This document shows, one piece after another, positions 9,641 to 19,418 of a DNA stretch of 64,000 nt. The translations under genes and the position numbers were made by a program. Below the pieces are notes generated by a model. The model made no database searches and was not told the DNA's origin. It was given only the letters and a program-made list of their open reading frames with translations. How positions within the stretch are numbered: the first letter of the stretch is position 1; every line of letters begins with the position of its first letter. The DNA is from Salinimonas marina (GTDB lineage Bacteria > Pseudomonadota > Gammaproteobacteria > Enterobacterales > Alteromonadaceae): contig NZ_CP064795.1 in assembly GCF_015644725.1 (NCBI RefSeq), forward strand, positions 2,230,501 to 2,294,500. Direction: 5' to 3'.

Positions 9641-10057
9641 ATGCGTTTTATATTAACCGCCTTACTGGCTGGCTTTTTATTCGGAGCCGGGCTGACGATT
9701 TCGATGATGACCGACCCTGCCCGGGTATTGGGTTTCCTGGATATCTTTGGTGCCTGGGACCCAACACTGGCGTTTGTGATGGCCGGGGCGCTGGCGATAT
9801 ATATGCCCATATATCAGTTTTATATAAAGCCACGGGGTCGCACTGTATTTAACGAACCGTGTCAGCTCCCGGAAACCAAGCAGGTGGATAAACCGCTCAT
9901 TACCGGCGCGGTATTATTTGGAGTTGGCTGGGGATTAAGTGGCATCTGCCCGGGGCCCGGACTGGCAAACTTAAGCGGCGGGCAACCTGCCATTTATGTA
10001 TTCATCCTGACCATGTTGCTTGGTATGATAGGCGCTACTATGTATCAGAAAAAATAA
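9641..10057 (+). CDS. YeeE/YedE family protein, second half (DUF6691)
   Basis: A 138-residue membrane protein that pairs with the preceding YeeE half. It has the motifs GAGLTISMMTDPARVLGFLD near residue 15 and GWGLSGICPGPGLANL near 107, with the conserved Cys of this half. GAAGG lies upstream of the ATG. It sits between the first half and bigR in a compact operon, so it probably forms a heteromeric channel with its partner. Thiosulfate or persulfide sulfur is the likely cargo by family, but this is untested. Confidence 0.85.
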   Translation: MRFILTALLAGFLFGAGLTISMMTDPARVLGFLDIFGAWDPTLAFVMAGALAIYMPIYQFYIKPRGRTVFNEPCQLPETKQVDKPLITGAVLFGVGWGLSGICPGPGLANLSGGQPAIYVFILTMLLGMIGATMYQKK

Positions 10058-10071
10058 GGTAAGGAATGTCT

Positions 10072-10374
10072 ATGAGTCCGGAAGAGATGGCCGCCAATGC
10101 CGATACTGCTGCCCGGCTATTGCGGGCGATGGCCAATCGTCACCGGCTCATGCTGTTGTGTTTGCTTAATAATGGCGAACAATCGGTGGGGCAACTGAAC
10201 GAGGTGTTACAGCTGCCCCAGTCCAGTTTGTCCCAGCAGCTCAGCGTGCTGCGTAAAGACGAGCTGGTCCACACCCGGCGCGATGCGCAGACCATTTACT
10301 ATTCTTTGGCCAGTGATGAGGTAAAAACCATCATCGCCACTTTGTACCAGCTTTACTGTACCGAAGCATCTTAA
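10072..10374 (+). CDS. bigR: ArsR-family persulfide-sensing repressor, BigR/SqrR type
   Basis: A 100-residue winged-helix regulator. The recognition helix region reads [19 protein letters not shown], followed by the wing [12 protein letters not shown]. The metal-binding ELCVCDL box of arsenic sensors is absent. Two cysteines, Cys30 (MLLCLL) and Cys96 (LYCTEA), lie 66 residues apart, the same spacing as the redox pair of SqrR (Cys41/Cys107), which forms a tetrasulfide with persulfides. I chose the second ATG because AAGGA lies six bases upstream. It is last in the MBL-YeeE-YeeE operon and probably represses both divergent arms. Confidence 0.87.
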   Translation: MSPEEMAANADTAARLLRAMANRHRLMLLCLLNNGEQSVGQLNEVLQLPQSSLSQQLSVLRKDELVHTRRDAQTIYYSLASDEVKTIIATLYQLYCTEAS

Positions 10375-11087
10375 AGGCTGCGCTGATTCACCCGCTTGCT
10401 TACCTCTTCGGCGCTTTCCACCCGCTCTGAATAACGGTCAGTCAGATGGTCTTTATTGTCGCGCAGCAACAGGGTGAATTTCATCAGTTCCTCCATCACA
10501 TCCACAATGCGATGGTAAAAAGATGAAGGTTTCATCCGACCTTCGTCATCAAACTCCAGAAATGCTTTAGGCACTGAAGACTGATTGGGAATGGTAAACA
10601 TCCGCATCCAGCGCCCTAAAATACGCAACTGATTGACCGTATTAAACGATTGCGAGCCACCACACACCTGCATCACCGCCAGGGTTTTTCCCTGCGTAGG
10701 CCGCACCCCCCCTAAATTGAGCGGCACCCAGTCCAGCTGGCTTTTAAAGATGGAGGTCATGGAGCCGTGACGCTCTGGCGAACACCACACCTGCCCTTCT
10801 GACCACATCATCAGCTCCCGCAGCTCTTTGACCTTTGGGTGATGTTCATCTTCGGTGTCGGTTTGCGGCAGACCGTGGGGGTCAAAGATCTTAGCTTCGG
10901 CGCCCATGGCGTTGAGCAGACGCGCGCATTCTTCAACCACCAGGCGGCTGAACGAACGCTTTCGCAATGAACCAAACAGCAACAGAATACGGGGTTTGTG
11001 ACCGGCGTTATTCACTGTAAAGTTGCTGACTTCGGGCACTTCAAACTGGGACTCATCGAGCTGGGGCAACTCATGGGATAAAGACAT
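10371..11087 (-). CDS. arsH: ArsH, NADPH-dependent FMN reductase / organoarsenical oxidase
   Basis: A 238-residue flavodoxin-fold protein with the ArsH signature [18 protein letters not shown] (FMN phosphate loop) and [20 protein letters not shown]. ArsH oxidises trivalent organoarsenicals to less toxic pentavalent forms and reduces flavin or chromate in vitro. It stands alone here: no arsR, arsB or arsC is adjacent. It converges with bigR, overlapping its last four bases. A 38-bp near-palindrome lies 39 bases upstream of its start. Confidence 0.93.
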   Translation of the reverse strand: MSLSHELPQLDESQFEVPEVSNFTVNNAGHKPRILLLFGSLRKRSFSRLVVEECARLLNAMGAEAKIFDPHGLPQTDTEDEHHPKVKELRELMMWSEGQVWCSPERHGSMTSIFKSQLDWVPLNLGGVRPTQGKTLAVMQVCGGSQSFNTVNQLRILGRWMRMFTIPNQSSVPKAFLEFDDEGRMKPSSFYHRIVDVMEELMKFTLLLRDNKDHLTDRYSERVESAEEVSKRVNQRSL

Positions 11088-11125
11088 ACAGACTCCTGTA
11101 ACAATACCAAGATTGTTTCATATTT

Positions 11126-11163
11126 GTTTTTTCGCATATGATAACTATCACATGTGAAAAAAC
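11126..11163. promoter_or_regulatory. 38-bp near-perfect palindrome upstream of arsH
   Basis: Two 18-nt arms, starting GTTTTTTCGCATATGATA and TATCACATGTGAAAAAAC, match at 16 of 18 positions around an AC spacer. The CATATG-containing core recalls ArsR-family operators. It lies 39 bases upstream of the arsH ATG, so it is probably an operator controlling arsH. The transcript would also fold into a strong hairpin. Confidence 0.5.
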
Positions 11164-11246
11164 GTATGTCAATAAGCTCAGGACCTGGCACAGCGGCTAT
11201 TAGCGCAAAAACATAACCGGCAACAAGCACCTGGCCGTCAGCAGAA

Positions 11247-12080
11247 CTAATCTGAATCAGACATTTGCTGGTGCGAACTTGTGGGGTAACCCAGCAAGAC
11301 TTTAAGCCGGGCATTGATACCTTTAGCGCGAATCACACTTACCCATAAATGCCGCCACTGATGAAAAGTAATGACCAGCGGATTGTGGCTGTGTATTTGC
11401 CCCACGATGCCATACCTACAAGGGCTGCTATGCCTTTCAGGGGTATAGGTACCAAACAGCTTATCCCAGATGATCAGCACCCCGCCAAAGTTTTTATCCA
11501 GATAGCCGCTGTTTATCGCGTGATGTACACGATGATTTGAAGGGGTGTTAAAGAGATGCTCCAGGAAACCTAATTTATTGACCGCCTGGGTGTGCACAAA
11601 AAACTGATACGCCAGATTCAATGCCACTACACTGATGACCACCACCGGCGAAAACCCGACCAGCAGCATCGGCATCCAGAACAGCCACATCCCTGCGACC
11701 GGGTACATCAGACTTTGTCGAAATGCGGTGGTGAAGTTCATTTTCTGGGAGCTATGGTGTACCACGTGCGCGGCCCACAACCAGTGCACATGATGGGATG
11801 CCCGGTGGAACCAGTAGTACAGAAAATCCTGCAATACAAAGGCAGCAAAAATAGTGAGGGCGGACACCTCAATATCAAACAGCCGGTACTGATACAGCCA
11901 GTAAAAAAACGGCATCAATAAGAGCAGCGCCAGGGCGTCCGCGCCTTGATGCAGCAAAGCCAGTGCCGTGTTGGCCAGACTGTCTGTTACATCATAATAT
12001 TGCCTGAACAGGATGAATTCGAGAACCACGAACAACAAAAATACCGGACTGAGCGCCAGCAGAATAATTTCAACACTCAT
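11247..12080 (-). CDS. Fatty acid hydroxylase / sterol desaturase family protein
   Basis: An integral-membrane di-iron hydroxylase of about 277 residues. The histidine boxes are visible: HRASHH, HVVHHSS and NHRVHHAIN. Hydrophobic segments precede and separate them, with a C-terminal cytoplasmic HSHNP region. Family members hydroxylate or desaturate lipids; the bacterial substrate is usually unknown. I prefer the ATG giving MSVEIILLA at 12080; an earlier in-frame ATG at 12098 is also possible. The 5' end overlaps the stop of the SRPBCC gene, so the two are translationally coupled. Confidence 0.83.
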   Translation of the reverse strand: MSVEIILLALSPVFLLFVVLEFILFRQYYDVTDSLANTALALLHQGADALALLLLMPFFYWLYQYRLFDIEVSALTIFAAFVLQDFLYYWFHRASHHVHWLWAAHVVHHSSQKMNFTTAFRQSLMYPVAGMWLFWMPMLLVGFSPVVVISVVALNLAYQFFVHTQAVNKLGFLEHLFNTPSNHRVHHAINSGYLDKNFGGVLIIWDKLFGTYTPERHSSPCRYGIVGQIHSHNPLVITFHQWRHLWVSVIRAKGINARLKVLLGYPTSSHQQMSDSD

Positions 12081-12522
12081 GGCAATGCCTGTTATCAAAA
12101 TACGCAGCCAGGCGGGATAATGCCTGCGCCGTATCTTTATGCACCAGATACTTTATTAGAGGCCCCGGCACATACCAGGGGGTAGAGAATTGGATGTGAT
12201 ACTGCAGTTGGGTGCCGCTTAAATCTTTACCATCGGTATTTAGCTGAATATGCCCCTGATGGTTATGCACCGGTGCCCTGCCGACAATTTGATAGCGAAT
12301 CAGCGATGCATCAGTGTGGGTAATTTGCTCGCAAAAGCGTATCCCAGCCACACATACTTCACGCACTGCCCCCACGCCGCCCTCTATCTCGCCATCATAC
12401 TGTGGGGATACCAGCTTAAAATCAGCCTCAAAAAACCGGTTCAGCCTGTCGTGCTGCAACAGCACCGCCTGCACCTTACCAGGCGCCGCGGGCACAAATT
12501 GATTTAGCGTAATTGATATCAT
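12070..12522 (-). CDS. SRPBCC (START-like) family protein
   Basis: A 150-residue protein with the START/Bet v1-like pattern: an N-terminal strand MISITLNQFVPAAPGKV, the Phe-rich loop NRFFEADFKLVSP and the Gly-rich turn GGVGAVREVCVAG. These fold into a cavity that binds hydrophobic ligands. It overlaps the 5' end of the membrane hydroxylase, which suggests that it binds or delivers the lipid acted on by that enzyme. No signal peptide is visible. Confidence 0.68.
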   Translation of the reverse strand: MISITLNQFVPAAPGKVQAVLLQHDRLNRFFEADFKLVSPQYDGEIEGGVGAVREVCVAGIRFCEQITHTDASLIRYQIVGRAPVHNHQGHIQLNTDGKDLSGTQLQYHIQFSTPWYVPGPLIKYLVHKDTAQALSRLAAYFDNRHCHEC

Positions 12523-12839
12523 GCTTCTCAGCTATTCCTTGTGTGACTATAACCTGAAAGCACCAAGATAACAGCGTTGATTATTGGTGTTATCAATCGG
12601 GTTTAACCTATACCTGCGCTTGCTCTTCTTACTCTTCTTACTCACGGCGTCAATCAGAACACGTATTGTTCAGCAATTTCATCGTGTTTTACCAGCTACC
12701 GTCAGGTAAGCTCCTCTTTAAAATACATTAGCATCAACGCTTTATGTTTTGAGACCGCCAACCTCATGTAAAACCCGCCCTGTGTGCCTACTTCGTCTAA
12801 ACTTAAAATTTACGCAGAAATTAAACATAGGCGTTTATT
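12523..12839. other. Intergenic region without a recognisable gene
   Basis: About 317 bases between two divergent genes. It holds a short direct repeat (CTTCTTACT twice near 12625-12645) and A/T-rich stretches that could carry promoters. I see no ORF, RNA gene or convincing operator. Confidence 0.5.
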
Positions 12840-13211
12840 ATGGAATTAGGGGCTTTTTCGGTAAGTCTGGCAGTGAAAAATCTGGAAGCTTCAAAGCGTT
12901 TTTATCAGAAACTGGGGTTTGAAATAGTCGGGGGCGAACCGTCCCAAAACTGGTTAATACTGCGAAACCAGCAGCACACCATCGGGCTGTTTCAAGGCAT
13001 GTTTGAGCACAATATTATGACCTTCAATCCTGGCTGGAATAGCCAGTGCGAAGCGTTAGAATCCTTTTGTGACATCCGGCAGCTACTAACACATTTTGAA
13101 GCCCAAGGCATTGATATTGTCCAGCAATCGGTGGCAGGCGCTACCGGACCCGGTAGTTTTTCTATTAAAGACCCCGACGGTAACGCGATCCTGTTCGACC
13201 AGCATGTATAA
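12840..13211 (+). CDS. VOC (glyoxalase/bleomycin-resistance) family protein
   Basis: A single vicinal-oxygen-chelate domain of 123 residues. The typical opening SVSLAVKNLEASKRFYQKLGFEIV and the closing KDPDGNAILFDQ of the beta-alpha-beta-beta-beta repeats are present. Substrate and metal are unknown. It stands alone, divergent from the SRPBCC/hydroxylase pair and convergent with the MFS gene. Confidence 0.82.
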   Translation: MELGAFSVSLAVKNLEASKRFYQKLGFEIVGGEPSQNWLILRNQQHTIGLFQGMFEHNIMTFNPGWNSQCEALESFCDIRQLLTHFEAQGIDIVQQSVAGATGPGSFSIKDPDGNAILFDQHV

Positions 13212-13374
13212 AGATACTGGCTTTGCCAGATCATTCACAGACGGACAAGGGCGGGCCGCTTATCATAAAAAGAACTGATGCTTTAGCTACCAGATTATTT
13301 TTTGATGTTAGTCATACCGGAGCGTCTGCAGCCCAATGATAGCGTGGCGGCGAGTGCTATCATCAGCACCGTGG

Positions 13375-14659
13375 TCAGTCACCACCCGATCTCTGGAGAG
13401 TGACTGAGCCATTGCTCGCCGCTACGGCCTCAAGGTCGAGAAAGTTTGTTATTGTACGACTCACCCCTAGCCCTAGTGTCAAGCCGCTGATGCACAAGGC
13501 CAATAGACAAAAAATGGTGGCGGTATCCTCTGCGGTCAGCTCCCCCCATAAGCCGCCGGCTAACGACCCCAATGGCAAAAACGTTGCTGCCACGGTCATA
13601 ATCAAACTAAGGACTCGTGCGCGTATCGCAGGCTCAGTAACAGTCTGAAAAAGAGTAATTCCTTGCAGGTTAAACAAACCCAGGCAAGATGCCAGCGGTA
13701 AAAAAACTGAACGAGGAAAGGTAGACATGATGACTCTGACTGAAAATAAACAGACTGAAAGCAAAACAATGCAGCGAGACCAACATCAACGAAGAGCGTT
13801 TTTTTAACACCTGTTTGAGGTGGTTTGAATGGGAATACCCGATGATGCTTCCCAACGCCAGCGCTGCCAGCAGAAACCCATACCACTCAGCCCCGGCGGA
13901 AATTTGGTTGGCAACATAAAAAGGTAACAACAGCATCACTGGCGCGATAAAAAAGTTAATCGACGCCACAAACAATGCCGCTGGCACCATGCCTGACGTA
14001 CCTGCAAGATATCGCCAGCCAGTGAGCAAATCATCTTTATAGCTTTTAAATGATGCGGTTATCGCTATGGCCCTATCGCTATTATCTTGTGTTTTTTGTT
14101 TAATAAAACATTCCGACAATGCGGACAAAAAGTAGGAAACAGCATCCACCAGCAACAACAAAGGCGCCCCTAAAAGGGTAAACAGAATGCCTCTCGACGC
14201 CTGTCCTAATACCATAGTTGCCTGGGTAGTTGAGCCAAACGTCGCCATCACTTGAGGCAGTTTTTCCCGGGTCGTCAGATCAGGGATCCACGCGTCAATT
14301 GCAGGCTGAAAAAACGCTTTACACCCGCCATTTATACACGCAGTCACCGCGAAAAAGATAACCACTTGGGCGGTGCTAAATAAGTCGCTAAACAGAACGG
14401 CAGCCATAACCAGCACGGTGCTGCCTCTGATCAGGTCACACCAGATAATAATTTTTCTGTTAGCGTGCCGGTCCGCGATGACACCCGCTATCGGGCCAAA
14501 AATTATCTGGGGAAGCGTTGATAAAGCAAATATCACACTCATTGCGGCAGATGAGCCTGATGACTCCATTATCCAGAACATCATAGCGATGGTGTAAGCC
14601 TGCATTCCAAGCTGGCTTATTACCTGTCCTTGCCAGAGAAAGAAAAGGTTCCTGTTCAT
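13375..14659 (-). CDS. MFS transporter (DHA3/enterobactin-exporter-like, frameshifted)
   Basis: A polytopic major-facilitator protein. The N-terminal half starts NLFFLWQGQVISQLGMQAY and has the loop AGVIADRHANRKIII typical of MFS motif A. The C-terminal part (TVTEPAIRARVLSL, LGSLAGGLWGEL) lies in another frame. The first frame stops near 13670. Removing one A from the seven-A run at 13700-13706 rejoins the two as FSFLPLASCLGLFNLQG, giving about 428 residues. The ATG at 14659 has AAGGA at good spacing. The layout suits DHA3-type drug or siderophore exporters, but the substrate is unknown. Confidence 0.75.
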
Positions 14660-14839
14660 CTGCATCCTTGCTGCGCCAGACAGTCGGTGGTTGTCCTGCG
14701 GTACTAAATATCACTATCCAATAGATTCAGCCAATAGCATGGCTGAGCCGGTTACCTGAAAAATCGGTTACTAAAAAACGCTTCAAAAAGTAAACCGTAC
14801 GTGCGCAATAGGTCTTCCCCATCATGCGCACGGTCCTTA

Positions 14840-15691
14840 TCAGCGTAAAACGATAAGCGGAATATCACTTGTTTCGAGCATTTTCAGCGTATTGCTGCCA
14901 ACAAAGAACTGCCTCAGTCGGGAATGCCCAAATGCACCCATTACCATCAGACCGATATTATTGTCCTGTTGATACCTGGCTAACGTTGTATTGATATTGC
15001 CTTCTAAAAATGCAGTAGTCACCTTTAACCCGCGCTCAGTCAGATCGGCCGCGGCCCGGTCAAACTTTGTTTTAAGATCGGCTTCATTGTTTTTTATCGC
15101 CACCAGGTGACAATCAATACCGTGTAACAGGCCGCCGTCCAGTACCTTTTGCAGCGCCCTATCCGCAGATTCACGACCATCATAAGCAATCATAAACGAG
15201 GTAGGTGGCGAAAAGGATTTCGGCACCACCAGCACTGGCTGACATGCCTTGCGCAACAAGGTTTCGATATGTGACCCGAGCGCTTTAAAGTCATTGTCGT
15301 GACTCATGCCCTGGCGCCCGATCACCACTAACCGGGTTTGATTTTCCAGAGCCATCAGCGCCTCTACCACATCGCCATGCCGTTGCAGCGACTCCACAGC
15401 CCCCACTCCGTCAGCCCGAGCATCAGCCAGCATAGATTCAAGTAGCTCATTGCTTAGTTGCAGGGCAAGTTTGCTTTTTTGTTCATCCAGTCTGGTCATC
15501 TCTTCCAATAAGGAGGAGCGAGCGCCCAGCCCAATAGCGCCGGTATAATCATCGGCGCCATGCTGAGGCGTTTTCTCGATTGTATGTAGAAAACACAATG
15601 GTCTGTCGAGCTTTTTGGCAGCCCATTTTCCAGCTTGTGTCACCGCCGGTGTCGTTGGCGAGCCATCTACACAGGTGATTATTTTATCCAT
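14840..15691 (-). CDS. Universal stress protein with two Usp domains
   Basis: A 283-residue tandem Usp protein. Each domain begins with a nucleotide-binding strand and Asp (ITCVDGS near residue 5, MIAYDGRES near 164) and ends with a GxxGxxxxxxxGS-like ATP loop (VIGRQGMSHDNDFKALGS and VMGAFGHSRLRQFFVGS). This matches ATP-binding UspE/UspA forms. I chose the ATG at 15691 because AGGAGA precedes it; a start seven codons earlier lacks a ribosome site. It follows the SulP transporter with a small overlap, a recurrent pairing. Confidence 0.9.
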   Translation of the reverse strand: MDKIITCVDGSPTTPAVTQAGKWAAKKLDRPLCFLHTIEKTPQHGADDYTGAIGLGARSSLLEEMTRLDEQKSKLALQLSNELLESMLADARADGVGAVESLQRHGDVVEALMALENQTRLVVIGRQGMSHDNDFKALGSHIETLLRKACQPVLVVPKSFSPPTSFMIAYDGRESADRALQKVLDGGLLHGIDCHLVAIKNNEADLKTKFDRAAADLTERGLKVTTAFLEGNINTTLARYQQDNNIGLMVMGAFGHSRLRQFFVGSNTLKMLETSDIPLIVLR

Positions 15692-15701
15692 CGTTCGTCT
15701 C

Positions 15702-17191
15702 CTAGTGACCACCCATTAGCTTATCGACTTCAGCCGGGTCATTATGCACACCAAATTTATCGACCACCGTCGCGGTCGCTTCATTCATACCCACGACGCT
15801 GACCGTAGCCCCTTCACGCCGAAACTTAATCACGACTTTATCCAGCGAGTTTACCGCTGTTATATCCCAAAAATGCGCATGGGTCAGATCAATAACCACC
15901 GTGCTGGCGGCTTCTTTAAAATCAAATGCTGCGATGAACTGCTCTGCAGAGGCGAAGAATACCTGCCCGGCCACCTGGTAAGTGCGGGTTTTCTCAGCTT
16001 CGCTATAATCAGATTTCACCGCCATAAAACGGCCGATTTTGTTGGCAAAAAACAGGGTTGCCAGCAGCACCCCCACCAGCACACCAATGGCTAAGTTGTG
16101 CGTTGCCACCACTACCACTACGGTGCTAATCATCACAATATTGGAAGAAAGCGGATGCTTGCCCAAATCTTTTACCGAGGTCCAGGAAAAGGTACCAATC
16201 GACACCATTATCATCACCGCCACCAGTGCCGCCATAGGAATCTGACGCAGCCATTCGTCCAGCACCAGGACCATAAACAGCAAGAAGGTGCCTGCGACAA
16301 AAGTGGACAGCCTGCCGCGACCACCAGATTTAACATTAATGATGGACTGACCAATCATGGCACAGCCGGCCATTCCGCCAAATAGCCCCGCACCAATATT
16401 GGCCATACCCTGGCCTTTACACTCTTTGTTCCGGTCACTAGAGGTATCGGTCAAATCGTCAACAATCGTCGCCGTCATCATCGACTCCAGTAAACCCACC
16501 ACCGCCAGGCCAGCAGCATAAGGAAATATAATCGACAGGGTCTCTAGGTTAAGGGAACCTGCGGCCATAAGAATATGGGCAAGGTGTCAGGAAGCTCACC
16601 CATATCCCCTACCGTGCGTATATCCAGGCCGGTAGCAATAGCAATAATAGTGAGGGTGACAATACATACCAACGGCGAAGGAATGGTTTTACCTATCACC
16701 GGCAAGTAGGGAAACAGATATATAATGCCCAGTCCTGCTGCAGTCATCACATAAACATGATAAGTCACATTGGTCAGCTCCGGCAGCTGGGCCATAAATA
16801 TCAATATGGCTAATGCATTTACAAAGCCGGTCACCACCGAGCGGGAAACAAAGCGCATCAGCTCACCCAGGCGTAACATTCCTGCCGCAATCTGCAATAC
16901 GCCGGTAAGCAAGGTGGCGGCCAGCAGATATTCAAGGCCATGTTCCTTCACCAGAGTGACCATTAATAAGGCCATAGCGCCGGTGGCTGCAGAGATCATG
17001 CCCGGCCTGCCGCCGACAAAAGAAATAATGACGGCGATACAAAAAGAGGCGTACAAGCCTATCTTTGGATCAACACCAGCAATAATAGAAAAAGCAATGG
17101 CTTCGGGAATGAGGGCTAACGCCACCACAATACCCGCAAGCACATCACCACGAATATTGGATAGCCAATCTCTTTTTACGTGTTCGAACAT
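15702..17191 (-). CDS. SulP family inorganic anion transporter with STAS domain (frameshifted)
   Basis: A SulP/SLC26 transporter (sulfate, bicarbonate or related anions). The N-terminal half has the typical [20 protein letters not shown]. The second half has transmembrane segments and the motif [22 protein letters not shown]-terminal STAS domain ends the protein ([20 protein letters not shown]). The first frame stops near 16544 and the second continues to 15702. Adding one base to the GGG run at 16553-16555 restores [14 protein letters not shown] and a protein of about 496 residues. The gene is cotranscribed with the universal stress protein. Confidence 0.87.
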
Positions 17192-17545
17192 GCACAGTTA
17201 CCCAGATGTATTCCTCAGGCAGAGGAGTAGAAAATTACGTATCAGTAAGTCTCGCGAGGGACGCGATAACATCGCTCATAGCGTTGAGCAAAATGAAGCA
17301 AGCGGGGAGGCCTAGGGCGGCGTGGGCGTCAAAGCTGACTCCGTCTTAATTGGCGATTTTTGCATCCTACACCAATGCGTGAACGACTACTATGTCAGTA
17401 ATTCAAAGGCAATACAGGTAAATGATGATGGGGCACCGCACTTAACACAATAGCGCAGGCTCATTGTCGCCAGTCACCGTGTATCAGGCGCTTCCTGTGT
17501 CGCCGCCGGTCATCTTGGAAGCCATCACCAAGGGCCGCCGGATAC
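17192..17545. other. Intergenic region without a recognisable gene
   Basis: About 354 bases upstream of the SulP gene and downstream of the small membrane protein gene. It probably holds the SulP promoter on the minus strand. No ORF with a plausible start, RNA gene or clear symmetry was seen. Confidence 0.45.
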
Positions 17546-17956
17546 TCACGCCACCAACCCCTGGATAATTAACATAACAAGTAATACTACGTAGGGAAAT
17601 GCGATAGTGGGGCGTGTTGCTTGTTTTGCGTATTCCAGCACTTTAGATAGCCCGCCGGTTTCCAGCAACTGATAGTCGCTATTAAACTGAAATTCACCAG
17701 CTGGAATCTCTTCTCTTATGTTCTTCTCAATTTTCAATAAGCGGGGCTCAAGGCGCGACTGAAAGGTTTTCCAGATGGCATCCTGTAACCATAGCACCAG
17801 TAATAGCAAACAAATGAAGATCGGACTTACCCCGAGTGCCACGGTTAAGAAAACCAAAACAATGCTGCTGAGCTTTATGTATAAAGAATGCTTTTCGTAG
17901 CTTTCAAACTGGTTTTGCAGTAAACACCACTCGGCTTCGTAGTTCTTCTTTTGCAT
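17546..17956 (-). CDS. Hypothetical membrane protein
   Basis: A 136-residue protein that I do not recognise. A polar N-terminus of about 25 residues is followed by a long hydrophobic stretch (residues 27-58, room for one hairpin or two short helices), a charged middle (SRLEPRLLKIEKNIREE) and a C-terminal hydrophobic segment (115-135). It may span the inner membrane two or three times. The ATG is preceded by AGGAAAA. No operon partner is evident, and the lipoprotein gene lies 75 bases upstream on the same strand. Confidence 0.6.
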   Translation of the reverse strand: MQKKNYEAEWCLLQNQFESYEKHSLYIKLSSIVLVFLTVALGVSPIFICLLLLVLWLQDAIWKTFQSRLEPRLLKIEKNIREEIPAGEFQFNSDYQLLETGGLSKVLEYAKQATRPTIAFPYVVLLVMLIIQGLVA

Positions 17957-18031
17957 ATTTTTTCCTGAAAGTAGATTGGTTTGGTCACCTGCCCGACCCG
18001 CTGCCGTTCCAGGGGCTTATGGCAGCAAATG

Positions 18032-18337
18032 TTAAGACGCCCTGACTGTATTACCGGATGGCGTTGGTTCCGGACCACAGACAAAACGCTCTTCCCCCAG
18101 GTTATAAATGTTGTTTACTGCGACATAGGTACCCGATACCACCCCGGACAGCGGCAGCAGTACAAGGCCACTCACAGAGTAAAAGGTATTAGTATCTTTA
18201 AAACCATTGATGACTTTCAGGGTTTTACGATCAGAAGAGATTTCACAACGATTGTCCTTGCCCAAATCAGTTTCAGGCACTATCACGCAGCCTGACAAAA
18301 ATAAAAAACATGCGCTTAATACAATTAACTGTTGCAT
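18032..18337 (-). CDS. Small putative lipoprotein
   Basis: A 101-residue protein with a clear type II signal peptide: MQQLIVLSACFLF, then lipobox LSGC with the lipidated Cys at 17. The mature part is 85 residues and contains a short hydrophobic stretch (SGLVLLPLSGVVSG) and an acidic N-terminus (PETDLGKD). After lipidation an Asp is not at +2, so outer-membrane sorting is expected. I do not recognise the family. AAGGAAATT precedes the ATG. Confidence 0.65.
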   Translation of the reverse strand: MQQLIVLSACFLFLSGCVIVPETDLGKDNRCEISSDRKTLKVINGFKDTNTFYSVSGLVLLPLSGVVSGTYVAVNNIYNLGEERFVCGPEPTPSGNTVRAS

Positions 18338-18613
18338 AGAAATTTCCTTTTCATATTCTTTTCAAAACCAGCGGCTTTAAGCCAACGGTTGCTGGGCATA
18401 GATAAAATTAACCGGACAATACTGAAGCGGATACACCCGGCAGATTCTGGCCATTTCGTCTTGCTACGCAGCTATTTTTTATGGCCTAAACTATCCCATC
18501 CTATTAGCCTTTCCTCAATACCAAAAGTGCCGTTCATATCGATTATGTACCGTAAAAAGTAAGCCTGCCTGAATCTTACCCGCTTACCAACAGGGCTCGA
18601 TGCTTTAATCTGC

Positions 18614-19282
18614 CTATTGCATGTCGCCAACTTTAACCCTGAAAAAACTCACATTTTCGCTTAGTGGTTTATAGGACCAGGGCGGGTTGGTGACTTCAAT
18701 ATTGCGCACCTCAAGCCTGGTCATATCTTCGATTGAAGAATACCACCCGAGAAGTTCACTCTGGTTTGGTATCGCATCATATCGGGTCAATTGGCCTAGT
18801 GTGGTAATTCGCTGCTCCACTCCAATCTTTTCAAAAAATTGTTCTTCACGAGATAAAGCGGCTTGCATGTAGCTTTGCAGCTTTGCCTCGGTAGCGTGCT
18901 GTTCCAGGCCTGAAACCCCACCATGAAAGCCAATCAGTGCATGTTTGGAAATTCGCTGGGCGGGAGCGGCTGAAAACACGTAGTTTGCGCATGAAAAAAG
19001 ACAATACTTGTCCACTGCAACGTTCAGTGGGTGGTCAAAAACAATACTACCCAGGTCCATGCCTTCGTTTACTTCCCCGCCCTTGCTGGTAATCGACAGC
19101 CATTTTATTGAACGGCCGTGCTGTTCAATAAAAGACCGGAGCGTGTTATTGGCTTCATTCGTCACAGTGCCTTCGTATGTCACCGTATTGCCAGCCAGCC
19201 TCACGCTGGTTGCAGTATCGGCAGCAGCCTGAAAGACACACGTTACTGTGATAAAAAATTACAATATTAATGATTTATACAT
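18614..19282 (-). pseudogene. ClpP-like periplasmic protein with in-frame stop in the signal peptide
   Basis: The mature region (from about 19204) is a 196-residue protein with SITSKGGEVNEGMDLGSIV and YCLFSCANYVFSAA, patterns of exported ClpP/SppA-like fold proteins, where a Ser/Cys sits in the SCAxY loop. In the same frame upstream lies an ATG at 19282 with a strong ribosome site (AGGGAAGGG). It encodes MYKSLIL, a TAA stop, then FFITVTCVFQAAADT, which together would make a normal Sec signal peptide. One substitution has therefore broken the leader. Without it the protein starts at a GTG (19204) lacking a signal. Either a real loss of function or a base-call error. Confidence 0.6.
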
Positions 19283-19418
19283 ACCCTTCCCTGGCGTAAT
19301 TTTGTTTTAAATCCAGATGTCGTCTGATGATGTCGCCTGATAAAGCGCACCGGTGACGTCTCCCGATATTTACCCTCACCAAGTAGAGTAGCTGGAGTCG
19401 TCTGCGTCTGTATTTTTG

